Below, piece after piece: positions 42,886 through 51,631 of a stretch of DNA of 64,000 nucleotides. Both the position numbers and the translations under genes were made by a program. The stretch is taken from NCBI GenBank assembly GCA_900538705.1, contig UPZG01000007.1, positions 1 to 64,000 on the forward strand, in the 5' to 3' direction. Below the pieces are notes generated by a model. The model saw only the letters and a program-made list of their open reading frames with translations. It was not told the origin of the DNA and did not search any database. This DNA is from an uncultured Porphyromonadaceae bacterium (GTDB lineage Bacteria > Bacteroidota > Bacteroidia > Bacteroidales > Barnesiellaceae_A). Numbering within the stretch: position 1 is the stretch's first letter; every line of letters begins with the position of its first letter.

Positions 42886-44229
42886 ATGGAAAAAATAAAT
42901 TTGGTTATTGAAAAAGCCCTCGGGTGTGTCTCGCGGGAAACAGTATTCGGACTGCAAGGTAAAGCAGCCAAAGGGATGGAACAACTACACCAAGGTACTG
43001 GTTTGGGAAATGACTTCCTCGGATGGCTCAACCTGCCGAATGAAATATCTGAAGCCGACCTCACCGAAATAGAAACAGCTGCTCACAACCTGCAATCACG
43101 CTGCGAAGTTGTTGTTGTCATAGGCATCGGCGGTAGCTACTTAGGTGCAAAAGCCGTGATAGAAGCCATGTCAAACAGCTTTGAGCATCTACGCAAGCAA
43201 CACAATGCACCCATCGTACTCTTTGCAGGACAAAACATAGGCGAAGATTACCTCTACGAGCTACAAGAACTTCTTGCCGACAAACAATTTGGCATTGTAG
43301 TCATCTCCAAATCGGGTACGACTACCGAACCCGCCATCGCTTTCCGTTTGCTCAAAGAGCAATTAGAGAAGCAAGTAGGCAAGGAAGAGGCAGGCCAACG
43401 CATCATCGCAGTTACCGATGCCGCCAAGGGAGCCTTACGCAAACTTGCCGATACCGAAGGCTATAAAACATTCGTTATCGCCGACAACGTAGGCGGACGC
43501 TTCTCGGTACTCACACCTGTAGGATTGCTGCCTATTGCCATCGCCGGCTTCGACATCCGCGCTCTCGTAGCCGGTGCATGTGACATGCAAAAAGCATGTG
43601 GCGAGGATGTTCCCTTCGAACAAAATCCCGCCATGCTCTACGCCGCTACACGCAATGCTCTTTATCAAGCCGGTAAAAAGACAGAGATACTTGTCAACTT
43701 CAACCCCAAATTGCACTACTTTGCCGAGTGGTGGAAACAACTATACGGCGAAAGCGAAGGCAAAGACCACCTGGGCATTTTCCCCGCTGCAGTCGACTTT
43801 ACCACCGACCTGCACTCTATGGGCCAATGGATACAGGAAGGCGAACGTACTATCTTTGAAACAGTACTCTCGGTAAAAGAGATGCAACATAAAGTAACCA
43901 TTCCTTCCGACAACGAAAACCTCGATGGCCTCAACTACTTGGCCGGCAAACGTGTCGATGAAGTAAACAAGATGGCCGAACTTGGCACCCAGATTGCACA
44001 TGTCGACGGCGGGGTTCCCAACATAAAGATAGAGGTACCCGCACTCACCGAGCGCTACTTGGGACAGCTCATTTACTTCTTTGAGAAGGCTTGCGGCATA
44101 AGCGGTTACATCCTTGGAGTTAACCCATTCAACCAACCGGGAGTAGAAGCCTACAAGCGCAACATGTTTGCTCTGCTCAACAAACCTGGATACGAAGCCG
44201 AGAGCAAAGCCATCAGAGAACGTCTCTAA
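42886..44229 (+). CDS. pgi: Glucose-6-phosphate isomerase
   Basis: 447 aa, the short-form length of Bacillus-type Pgi. The SIS domain has VVISKSGTTTEPAIAF (about 137-152), with VVVIGIGGSYLGAKAV earlier and FADNVGGRFSVLTPVGLLP-type signature (VIADNVGGRFSVLTPVG). The start at 42886 is the first ATG after gpsA; an upstream frame overlapping gpsA was rejected. It interconverts glucose-6-phosphate and fructose-6-phosphate. Confidence 0.95.
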   Translation: MEKINLVIEKALGCVSRETVFGLQGKAAKGMEQLHQGTGLGNDFLGWLNLPNEISEADLTEIETAAHNLQSRCEVVVVIGIGGSYLGAKAVIEAMSNSFEHLRKQHNAPIVLFAGQNIGEDYLYELQELLADKQFGIVVISKSGTTTEPAIAFRLLKEQLEKQVGKEEAGQRIIAVTDAAKGALRKLADTEGYKTFVIADNVGGRFSVLTPVGLLPIAIAGFDIRALVAGACDMQKACGEDVPFEQNPAMLYAATRNALYQAGKKTEILVNFNPKLHYFAEWWKQLYGESEGKDHLGIFPAAVDFTTDLHSMGQWIQEGERTIFETVLSVKEMQHKVTIPSDNENLDGLNYLAGKRVDEVNKMAELGTQIAHVDGGVPNIKIEVPALTERYLGQLIYFFEKACGISGYILGVNPFNQPGVEAYKRNMFALLNKPGYEAESKAIRERL

Positions 44230-44268
44230 ATAAAAACATACGCCCACAACGGGCACAACAACCAGCTC

Positions 44269-44307
44269 ATGGGGCTGCAACAATCATAAGATTTGTTGCA
44301 GCCCCAT
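44269..44307 (+). terminator. Terminator of the lysS-gpsA-pgi operon
   Basis: Perfect 15-bp hairpin (ATGGGGCTGCAACAA/TTGTTGCAGCCCCAT, 9-nt loop), followed after three bases by TTTTT. Confidence 0.85.
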
Positions 44308-44644
44308 CTGTTTTTCAAAACATTCAGTCTTCCCTTTTAGCTACACACAATTTATTAACTGCCTTTTCATCCGCAAAAAGCTTCTACTCGATAAATACTA
44401 AAAATATCATCGATTACTTTCAAATCGAAACATAAATAACACAACGAAAGCAATCAATATATAAAATAAAAAATAATAAAATACCGAACATTATAATCTA
44501 TATTTCGATTATACGTTAGCAAAATCTTACAAAAAATAATTAGACATAAATAAATCTTCAAGATGCATTTTTACAATTATTTTTCACTGAAAATAAAATA
44601 AATTACCATATGATTTGGAATAAACTATTAAATTCATATATTTG
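44308..44644 (+). promoter_or_regulatory. AT-rich upstream region and promoter of the fimbrial operon
   Basis: About 340 nt, very AT-rich, with no genes. At its end lies TTG (44615-44617), a 19-nt spacer and TATATTTG (44637-44644), a perfect promoter; transcription would start near 44651, 25 nt before the first gene. The long AT-rich stretch may bind nucleoid proteins or regulators (inference). Confidence 0.75.
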
Positions 44645-44675
44645 CAGTAGTTAACCTATAATTAATCTACGTGGT

Positions 44676-45998
44676 ATGAAAAAAATAGTGCGGCACTATA
44701 TACAAACCAGCATAATCTCTATTATGATGCTGGTGAGTTTTTATAGTTACGCCACGCCTCCTTCATATAATAACACAAGCATATATAACAACGACAACAA
44801 AGCCCTCATCTACAATCGAGCCGGTTATCCTGAATACGTAACCTTCCTACCCGAAAGTCAAATTGACTCGGCTTTCTTCTATGCAAATACAAGCCTCGTA
44901 CCTGTTATATTCAAAGTCAACAAATATGACTTACAAAATGCCCAACCTATAGACAGCATCATAACCACTATAAACAAGATTATGAGCGAGCCCGAGGTAC
45001 ACCTTGCCTATATATGGATAGGTGGCAGCGCTTCGCCCGAAGGCCCGCCGACATGGAATAAAAAGCTGGGACATTATCGTTCGCAAGCCCTTGCTCAATA
45101 TCTTCGCAGCACAACAGAACTACCCGACTCGATATTCAGAATAGAAAATTTAGAGGAGGATTGGTATTCATTCACCGTTGCCCTCAGAACAAAAGACACA
45201 TTCCCGCATCGGGACGAAATACTACACATCATCGCCTCTGAGCCCGACACCGAAAAAAGGAAACTACAGATAAAAGCCATCGATGGCGGGCGCACATGGA
45301 GCCGCGTCATCCACGAATTTTTTCCTCCTTTCCGCAATGCACGCATGGTCATCGTATGTTACGACACCCCGCAGCAGCTCACCGCTACGCAACCACGCAT
45401 AGCAGTGCCTTACTACCCAGCAACCCAACTTGCCCCGGCGCCACAAGCCTTCACGGCAACGACCCAAAGAGAATGGGTGTTTGCAATAAAAAACAACTTG
45501 CTTTTTACCGCCATACTCACTGCCAACTTGGGTTTTGAAGTTCAGTTATGGGACCACTTCTCACTCGATGTTCCGGTATGGTACTCTCCATACGACCTCT
45601 TCACGCCACGGCGTAAGATAAGATTACTCGCCACACAACCCGAAATCAGATGGTGGATGGGAGACGTTATGAAAGGTCATTTTATAGGGCTACACACCCA
45701 TATAGTCGGCTTCAATGTTGCCCTTAATGACTACGCCCGCTACCAAGACCCCAACCATGCCCTTTGGGGAATGGGACTCAGCTATGGATACGCCTTACCC
45801 TTAGACAAGACCGGACATTGGGGCATAGAATTCAATATCGGCTTCGGCTTTGCAGAATACAGTTACGACGCATACCGCAATTGGGATAACGGGCCGCGCT
45901 TTTCCTCGGGTCAAGCATGGTATTGGGGACTCACAAGAGCAGGTGTCACTCTATCATACAAATGGGCTAAACATCTAAAAAACAAGAAAAAAAGATAG
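44676..45998 (+). CDS. DUF3575 outer-membrane protein with OmpA-like domain
   Basis: 440 aa. Signal peptide (1-26), an OmpA-like/DUF3868-type region (about 70-235: VPVIFKVNKYDLQNAQPIDS, YIWIGGSASPEGPPTWNKKL), a Pro/Thr-rich linker (about 240-265), and a C-terminal DUF3575 beta-barrel-like domain (about 270-440; NLLFTAILTANLGFEVQL, ending GVTLSYKW). Proteins of this kind accompany Bacteroidota fimbrial genes. It is the first gene of a three-gene operon, 4 nt before the anchor lipoprotein. Confidence 0.8.
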   Translation: MKKIVRHYIQTSIISIMMLVSFYSYATPPSYNNTSIYNNDNKALIYNRAGYPEYVTFLPESQIDSAFFYANTSLVPVIFKVNKYDLQNAQPIDSIITTINKIMSEPEVHLAYIWIGGSASPEGPPTWNKKLGHYRSQALAQYLRSTTELPDSIFRIENLEEDWYSFTVALRTKDTFPHRDEILHIIASEPDTEKRKLQIKAIDGGRTWSRVIHEFFPPFRNARMVIVCYDTPQQLTATQPRIAVPYYPATQLAPAPQAFTATTQREWVFAIKNNLLFTAILTANLGFEVQLWDHFSLDVPVWYSPYDLFTPRRKIRLLATQPEIRWWMGDVMKGHFIGLHTHIVGFNVALNDYARYQDPNHALWGMGLSYGYALPLDKTGHWGIEFNIGFGFAEYSYDAYRNWDNGPRFSSGQAWYWGLTRAGVTLSYKWAKHLKNKKKR

Positions 45999-46002
45999 TA
46001 AC

Positions 46003-47115
46003 ATGAACCGCAAGAGATTACATATCGCACTTCTCGTGAGCGGGCTATTGCTACTATATGCCTGCGACGCAACCATCCACGAATATCCGAAACCTCTCAC
46101 TTCGCATATCACCATAGAACTAAATGCCGACCGCCGTGCTCCGCTCTATTACAAAGAGATTGTATGCGGAGCCAACGGACTGCAAGAAGAGAATCTTCTC
46201 GCCGAAGAAAGAGCCGACCCATACTCTCCAGATGAAAGGCTGGCCTTACGCTTTGTCATAGAAGTGTATCAAGGCAAGCACATCGACATGCGCAACCCAC
46301 AACCCGAGCGTCTCATAATCCGACGCGAGAAGATTATACCTAATGACATGCAGCCGCCTCAAGATACGCTGCTCTTAGAATTACCAGAAGGTGACTACTC
46401 TGCTCTCTCATGGGCTGACTATGTTCCCGCCGAAAATCCCTCCGACTGGCATTACAAAACCGACATACTATCGGATGTAAACGTCGTGGAAGGACACACT
46501 CCACGCGTCAATCATCATAAGAGTGCCGCCACCGGATATACCGACTTTTCTGTCAAATATGACGCCAACGGTCAAGAACAAATCATCATCAATAACTACT
46601 CACACCCTCAGCTTGCACAAGAAGTACCCGACAAACAATTCATTGCCGTACATACCGACCGTCCATTGGGACGATACAAAATGTATGCTACCGATATAGA
46701 TGAATTTTTAGAAGCCGGTGGCTCTCTCGACGATATACAAGTACAGATTACATACCGTCAATATATCAGTAACGGATACAATGTGGCAACACAACAACCC
46801 AATAGTTTCATACAAGCCTCTTCATTTGTCATGCGTCCACAAATTTCCGTCACAAGGAGTGGTGAAACCGACTCACCCATTGCCTATGACTATGTACTGG
46901 TATCTAGCAACAATGAAGACCATGTCATGGCCGACGTGACCATCTACGATAAAGACGGCAACGAAATTAACCATTATCAAGGCATCGACATTCCTCTACA
47001 ACGCAATAAAGAAACTGTCGTGCGAGGGCCATTTCTTACACTCGAACATGGCTCTGGAGGAATTGGCATAGACGACAATTTTGAAGGGGAACACGTGGTA
47101 GAAGTAAATTATTAA
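46003..47115 (+). CDS. FimB/Mfa2-family fimbrial anchor lipoprotein
   Basis: 370 aa. Lipobox LYAC places the lipid-modified Cys at residue 21. Two beta-sandwich domains follow, as in Mfa2/FimB: LRFVIEVYQGKHIDMR, LLELPEGDYSALSWADYVPAE, and a late VTIYDKDGNEINHYQGIDIPLQRNKETVVRGPFLT. Such proteins anchor fimbriae to the outer membrane and limit their length. It is in the operon between the DUF3575 gene (4 nt) and the fimbrillin-like gene (34 nt). Confidence 0.8.
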   Translation: MNRKRLHIALLVSGLLLLYACDATIHEYPKPLTSHITIELNADRRAPLYYKEIVCGANGLQEENLLAEERADPYSPDERLALRFVIEVYQGKHIDMRNPQPERLIIRREKIIPNDMQPPQDTLLLELPEGDYSALSWADYVPAENPSDWHYKTDILSDVNVVEGHTPRVNHHKSAATGYTDFSVKYDANGQEQIIINNYSHPQLAQEVPDKQFIAVHTDRPLGRYKMYATDIDEFLEAGGSLDDIQVQITYRQYISNGYNVATQQPNSFIQASSFVMRPQISVTRSGETDSPIAYDYVLVSSNNEDHVMADVTIYDKDGNEINHYQGIDIPLQRNKETVVRGPFLTLEHGSGGIGIDDNFEGEHVVEVNY

Positions 47116-47149
47116 AAATCAATTATCAACACTCTAATTACAAACAGTT

Positions 47150-49135
47150 ATGAAAACTAAATTATTAGTAGGAGTGGCTGCTTTAAGCCTTATCGGATGT
47201 ACGCAGAACGACATCCTTAACGACAACAACAATGGGAACGAAGTAATGACCGTGACGCTGACACCTCCCGATGCGCTCAACACTCGCGCCGTTAGCGAGA
47301 CAAGCAATAGCGCATTGGGTGGTATTAGCAACGTCGATTGGGCGCTATACGACCTTCGCTATCAACTCGCTGTCTACGACGAGACCGGCGAAACGCAAGT
47401 CGTCAGCCCACAAGTAAAGATTGCCGCTACAGGTTACCAACCTGTAACTTACCAGTTGCGTCTTATCCCGGGTCATCAGTATAAACTCGTTGCTTGGGCC
47501 GACTTTGTAAATGAAGGAGATACCACCGACTTGCACTACAACACTGCCGACCTCCGCAATATTACTCTTCTGGATGACGTAACAGCTCAGATGAACGACG
47601 AGAGCCGCGATGCCTACTTTGGCACGTTAGACCTCACCGCAGGTAATGGGTTCAACGAGAACATAACGCTGAAACGGCCCTTTGCCAAACTGCGTATCGT
47701 CACCACCGACTGGGCTTACGAAAACCTTCCCATGCCCGACAACATCAAGGTAACCTACTACAATTGCACCCGCTTTGAGGGGATGAATGCCGTTACAGGC
47801 GAAGCTCTCGCTGCCGATGGCAATGCTGCCGGTAGTACACTGGATGCATCGGGAGTAGAACTCACCGCAAACATCAACCCCAGCAAAGAAGAAAAATACT
47901 ACAAAGCCGGTTACGACAAAACAGATGCCAATCGTACTGTTATTGTAGATTATCTTTTGTGTAACGATGAGCAACAACCCATACACCTCAAAATCGATTT
48001 TCTCGATGGCAACAACTCTTTGATAGTGCGCGACCTCAACACCAACGTACCTATACAACGCAACTGGCTCACAACAATCGTAGGCAACATGCTTACTACC
48101 GGTGGTACCATAACTATCAACATAGACGAAGGCTTCGTCAACGACTTTGTCGTAGGAGAAGAGTGGTGGGACCCCAATGTAGTAACGCCTACCGAACCCG
48201 AATACGACGACGCAACCCAAACATACTACATAAAGACACGCGACGAGTTTGCTTGGCTACCCGACAATATCAACAACATCGCATCGGGTACAACCTTCGT
48301 CATCGAGAACGACATCGACATGGGCGGTATGAACTGGAAACCTATCTATCCAAGCGACGGAGAACCATCGTACACCGTAGAGGGACAAGGACATACCTTA
48401 CGCAACTTTACACTCGACGGAACCTATGGTGCCAAATATTACTACTTTAACATTTTGTTTGTTGCCAACGCATACCAAGGTGTATGGGGCAAATTCCAAG
48501 GCACCATGCGCAATCTTACCTTTGAGAACATCACCATCAACGGCCGCGCCTGCGATATGGTAGATACCGATGTCGATGGCAACCCCGTAGACCACAGCCA
48601 AGAGTATGCCTATTTTGCCGGATGCATTGGCTATACAGGACAAAACTGGAGTACTACTGCCATCTTTGAAAATGTACATGCCAAACATATTTATATCAAA
48701 GCCTCAAACAACAAAACGACTCAAAACATAGGTGGTCTGATAGGTTGGATTGGCGTAGGTGGAGGCAATACAAAACTTACAAATTGCTCGGCCGAAGACG
48801 TTCATATCACCGGGTATCAAGCCGGAGGTTTGGTAGGACAAGTTGCCGGTAGCCGCTATGTAGGATTTACCAATTGCCGCACGGAAGATGTTTACATAAG
48901 AGTAAGAAGTGCTTCAGCATACCAGCTAACATCAGGATTTATAGGATTAATAAATAACGGAGGTACAGGCAACGGCACCACAGGAGCCAATAATATCATC
49001 ATTACCTCATGTCAGCCTGCATCACACGTAGAGTTTCTCGATGATGCTACGGGTGCTCCTATCGACTATACGCCGGCAAGCCCCTACTATGGTACTTGCG
49101 ACGAAAACGAAAGCGGCGTAATCATCAACGAATAA
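47150..49135 (+). CDS. Fimbrillin-like lipoprotein with C-terminal GLUG-type beta-helix
   Basis: 661 aa. Lipobox LIGC with Cys17. The N-terminal ~330 residues form a fimbrillin/DUF6562-type domain (VDWALYDLRYQLAVYDETG, HQYKLVAWADFVNEGDT, NVPIQRNWLTTIVGNML). The C-terminal half (about 355-640) looks like a beta-helix with GLUG-like repeats (NIGGLIGWIGVGGGNTKLTNCSA, AGGLVGQVAGSRYVGFTNCRTED). A basic site, LNTR (Arg46), would suit the arginine-specific maturation known for P. gingivalis fimbrillins (inference). Probably the adhesin/structural subunit of a fimbria; the C-terminal half could be a binding tip. Confidence 0.75.
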   Translation: MKTKLLVGVAALSLIGCTQNDILNDNNNGNEVMTVTLTPPDALNTRAVSETSNSALGGISNVDWALYDLRYQLAVYDETGETQVVSPQVKIAATGYQPVTYQLRLIPGHQYKLVAWADFVNEGDTTDLHYNTADLRNITLLDDVTAQMNDESRDAYFGTLDLTAGNGFNENITLKRPFAKLRIVTTDWAYENLPMPDNIKVTYYNCTRFEGMNAVTGEALAADGNAAGSTLDASGVELTANINPSKEEKYYKAGYDKTDANRTVIVDYLLCNDEQQPIHLKIDFLDGNNSLIVRDLNTNVPIQRNWLTTIVGNMLTTGGTITINIDEGFVNDFVVGEEWWDPNVVTPTEPEYDDATQTYYIKTRDEFAWLPDNINNIASGTTFVIENDIDMGGMNWKPIYPSDGEPSYTVEGQGHTLRNFTLDGTYGAKYYYFNILFVANAYQGVWGKFQGTMRNLTFENITINGRACDMVDTDVDGNPVDHSQEYAYFAGCIGYTGQNWSTTAIFENVHAKHIYIKASNNKTTQNIGGLIGWIGVGGGNTKLTNCSAEDVHITGYQAGGLVGQVAGSRYVGFTNCRTEDVYIRVRSASAYQLTSGFIGLINNGGTGNGTTGANNIIITSCQPASHVEFLDDATGAPIDYTPASPYYGTCDENESGVIINE

Positions 49136-49161
49136 TCACTCGGAACTCCCGTCCTAAAGTA

Positions 49162-49195
49162 CTCGCTGCCCTTATTCAGGGCAGCGAGCTTTTTT
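49162..49195 (+). terminator. Terminator of the fimbrial operon
   Basis: Perfect 11-bp hairpin CTCGCTGCCCT/AGGGCAGCGAG with a 5-nt loop, followed by CTTTTTT: a classic intrinsic terminator, 26 nt past the stop. Confidence 0.92.
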
Positions 49196-49462
49196 ATTAT
49201 TACTCCACACAAACCATACTCTCTACACAAACACATAAAAAGCCGTACCCCCGCGAGAAAATAGAGTATCGGTTTCTTAATTGGACGATAAAACCTTATC
49301 TTTGCAGAGAAATAGCAAAGAAACTATCTTGGCAGCACCTGCCAGAGAAACAGTCTCAACACGGCTGCGGCCGAAGAGCACCGCCTTTGCAAAGAAAAAA
49401 TGTAAGACTTCAAAAAGCTTATTGCCTCTTCAAACGCAGTAAGCTACAGACTAAAAAGAAGC
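49196..49462 (+). promoter_or_regulatory. Leader of the rluA-mgtC-kefB operon
   Basis: TATCTTTG at 49297-49304 is a -7 box; transcription would start near 49311, giving a leader of about 150 nt. No correctly spaced TTG was found. The leader holds no recognised riboswitch. Confidence 0.5.
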
Positions 49463-50368
49463 ATGACACCAACCAAGAAAAAATTTCCGCGCCGTCCTTC
49501 CAAAGAATATACCTATACGGTGAAAGAGCCGGCGCAGCTACTCGACTTTCTCATTGCTACGATGAATGACAAATCGCGCACCACTGTAAAATCGTATCTT
49601 GCGCACCGTCAAGTAGCTATCAACGGAATACCTACCACGCGTTACAACATACCACTACACAAAGGCGACAAAGTAACCATAAACTTTACGCGGGGGTATC
49701 GGTTGTTCCAACACAAGCGGTTACGCATCATCTTCGAGGACGACTACCTCGTGGTTGTAGAGAAGGGCTACGGACTGCTGTCTATAGCTACACAGAACCA
49801 AAAAACCGAAACAGCATACCGCATTGTCAGCGACTACGTCAAACGCGAAGACCCCGACGCGCACATATTCATTGTACACCGATTGGATAGAGACACGTCG
49901 GGTGTAATGATTTTTGCCAAACGCGAGGGCATACAAGAGACCATGCAACGCAACTGGAACAAAACCGTATTGGAACGCAAATACATAGCCATTGTAGAAG
50001 GTGAAATAGAACCTCCACAAGGCGAAATACGTTCTTACCTGAGAGAGAATGCCGCCATGCAAATGTATTCTACCAAAGACTCGGCCGAAGGACAACTGGC
50101 CGTCACTCACTACAAAACCATCAAGAGCAATACTCGCTTCTCTATGGTAGAAATACAACTCGAGACCGGACGCAAAAACCAGATACGCGTACACATGCAC
50201 GACACCGGGCATCCTATCATTGGCGACCGTAAGTATGGTTCACACTGCAATCCTTTGGGACGAGTGGCTCTACATGCTGCGACAATTCGCTTCATACACC
50301 CCATTACAAAACAGGAGCTCTTCTTCGAGTCGGCCATTCCACCACGCTTTGAATATATCGTCAAGTAA
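49463..50368 (+). CDS. RluA-family pseudouridine synthase
   Basis: 301 aa. N-terminal S4-like RNA-binding domain (about 20-75: LLDFLIATMNDKSRTTVKSYLAHRQVAINGIP) and RluA catalytic domain with HRLDRDTSG (catalytic Asp near residue 142), LETGRKNQIRVHM and PIIGDRKYG. It isomerises uridine in rRNA (RluC/D-type); the exact site cannot be told from the sequence. Start is the ATG at 49463; a longer frame upstream overlaps the leader. Next gene starts 23 nt later. Confidence 0.9.
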   Translation: MTPTKKKFPRRPSKEYTYTVKEPAQLLDFLIATMNDKSRTTVKSYLAHRQVAINGIPTTRYNIPLHKGDKVTINFTRGYRLFQHKRLRIIFEDDYLVVVEKGYGLLSIATQNQKTETAYRIVSDYVKREDPDAHIFIVHRLDRDTSGVMIFAKREGIQETMQRNWNKTVLERKYIAIVEGEIEPPQGEIRSYLRENAAMQMYSTKDSAEGQLAVTHYKTIKSNTRFSMVEIQLETGRKNQIRVHMHDTGHPIIGDRKYGSHCNPLGRVALHAATIRFIHPITKQELFFESAIPPRFEYIVK

Positions 50369-50391
50369 CAGACCTTAAATAAACAACCTAC

Positions 50392-50871
50392 ATGATACAA
50401 AGAATACAATCCCTACATCTGCTGTTTGCAGCCATCTTCATGGCCATATTTGCATTCGCACCCTACATGACCCTCTCTACTCCCGACGCCGATTACCGGC
50501 TCACAACGACCGGGCTTGAGACTATAGCCTCAGAAGACGCCATGACCGTATCGACACAAAACTATACCTTGGCCATACTGTCGCTGCTGACGGCACTGCT
50601 CTCGGTCATAACCATCTTCCTCTTCAAGAACAGAAAGTTACAGATACTTGTAAGCCGCATCAATATGCTGCTTTACATCACTGTCTACATCGTAATGATA
50701 TTATACGGCTACATCACATACAACGACTTGCACCCCACATCGTTTGCCACTACAACCTATGTAATATTCCCCGTGTGCGCCATCATAGTCAACTCTCTTG
50801 CCATATCGGGCATACAAAAAGACGAACGTATGGTGAAAGACAGCGAGCGTATGTGGAGCCGCAAAAACTGA
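50392..50871 (+). CDS. DUF4293 membrane protein
   Basis: 159 aa with four hydrophobic helices (about 7-27, 57-77, 87-107, 118-140), the DUF4293 pattern: N-terminal MIQRIQSLHLLFAAIFM is diagnostic. Function unknown. It lies 23 nt after the pseudouridine synthase and 34 nt before the MgtC gene, in one operon. Confidence 0.85.
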   Translation: MIQRIQSLHLLFAAIFMAIFAFAPYMTLSTPDADYRLTTTGLETIASEDAMTVSTQNYTLAILSLLTALLSVITIFLFKNRKLQILVSRINMLLYITVYIVMILYGYITYNDLHPTSFATTTYVIFPVCAIIVNSLAISGIQKDERMVKDSERMWSRKN

Positions 50872-50905
50872 CACCGCACTACAAGAAGCAAATAACATTG
50901 CAACC

Positions 50906-51628
50906 ATGGACACCCTATACGACTACTACACCCAAGTATTGTGCAGTAATGAAGTAACGACGGCATCGGCACTATTCAAGCTGCTTGTGAGCGCATTACT
51001 CGGCGGAGCCATCGGTTTCGAGCGGAAACGCAAAGGGCAAGTAGCCGGCTCGCGCACCTTTGCACTCATATCCATGGGTGCCACTCTTGCCATGCTCGTA
51101 TCGGCAGCCATACCACAACTCTACACCTCTGCCACCAGCAGCGACCCGGCACGCGTAGCAGCACAAGTAATAAGCGGCATAGGTTTTCTCGGAGCCGGAG
51201 CCATTATCAAGACCAAATCATCGATACGAGGTGTCACCACAGCTGCCGGTATATGGGTTGCTGCCGGCATAGGACTTGCCGTAGGTATAGGGTTATACGC
51301 CATAGCCTTTATAGCCATGATTCTGATATTGCTCACTCTCATCATACTCGACTACTACGAACACCGCTTCAAGTTCGAGTGGGAAAGCAACGTCATACGC
51401 ATGCGGCTACCTATCATTTTAGATACCATAGAAGAGTATCGCAGCTTCTTCAAAGAGAACGATATACGTCTTCACGAATGGTATCTCAACTATAATTATA
51501 CCGAGACAACAACCACCATAGATTTCGTAGTACAAATGCGAGGCAACAGCGATATAGCCCGCATCTTTGCCCTACTAAGTGCTATACGTCCCACCACAAA
51601 CATATCGTTGCAAAACGAAATGAGCTAA
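50906..51628 (+). CDS. MgtC/SapB-family membrane protein
   Basis: 240 aa. Four to five helices in the first 150 residues carry the MgtC signature: LVSALLGGAIGFERKRKGQVAGSRTFALISMGATLAML and GIGFLGAGAIIKTKSSIRGVTTAAGIWVAAGIGLAVG. A cytoplasmic ACT-like C-terminal domain follows (about 165-240). MgtC proteins modulate magnesium homeostasis and ATP synthase in pathogens; the role here is not known. 3 nt before the antiporter gene. Confidence 0.9.
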   Translation: MDTLYDYYTQVLCSNEVTTASALFKLLVSALLGGAIGFERKRKGQVAGSRTFALISMGATLAMLVSAAIPQLYTSATSSDPARVAAQVISGIGFLGAGAIIKTKSSIRGVTTAAGIWVAAGIGLAVGIGLYAIAFIAMILILLTLIILDYYEHRFKFEWESNVIRMRLPIILDTIEEYRSFFKENDIRLHEWYLNYNYTETTTTIDFVVQMRGNSDIARIFALLSAIRPTTNISLQNEMS

Positions 51629-51631
51629 ATC

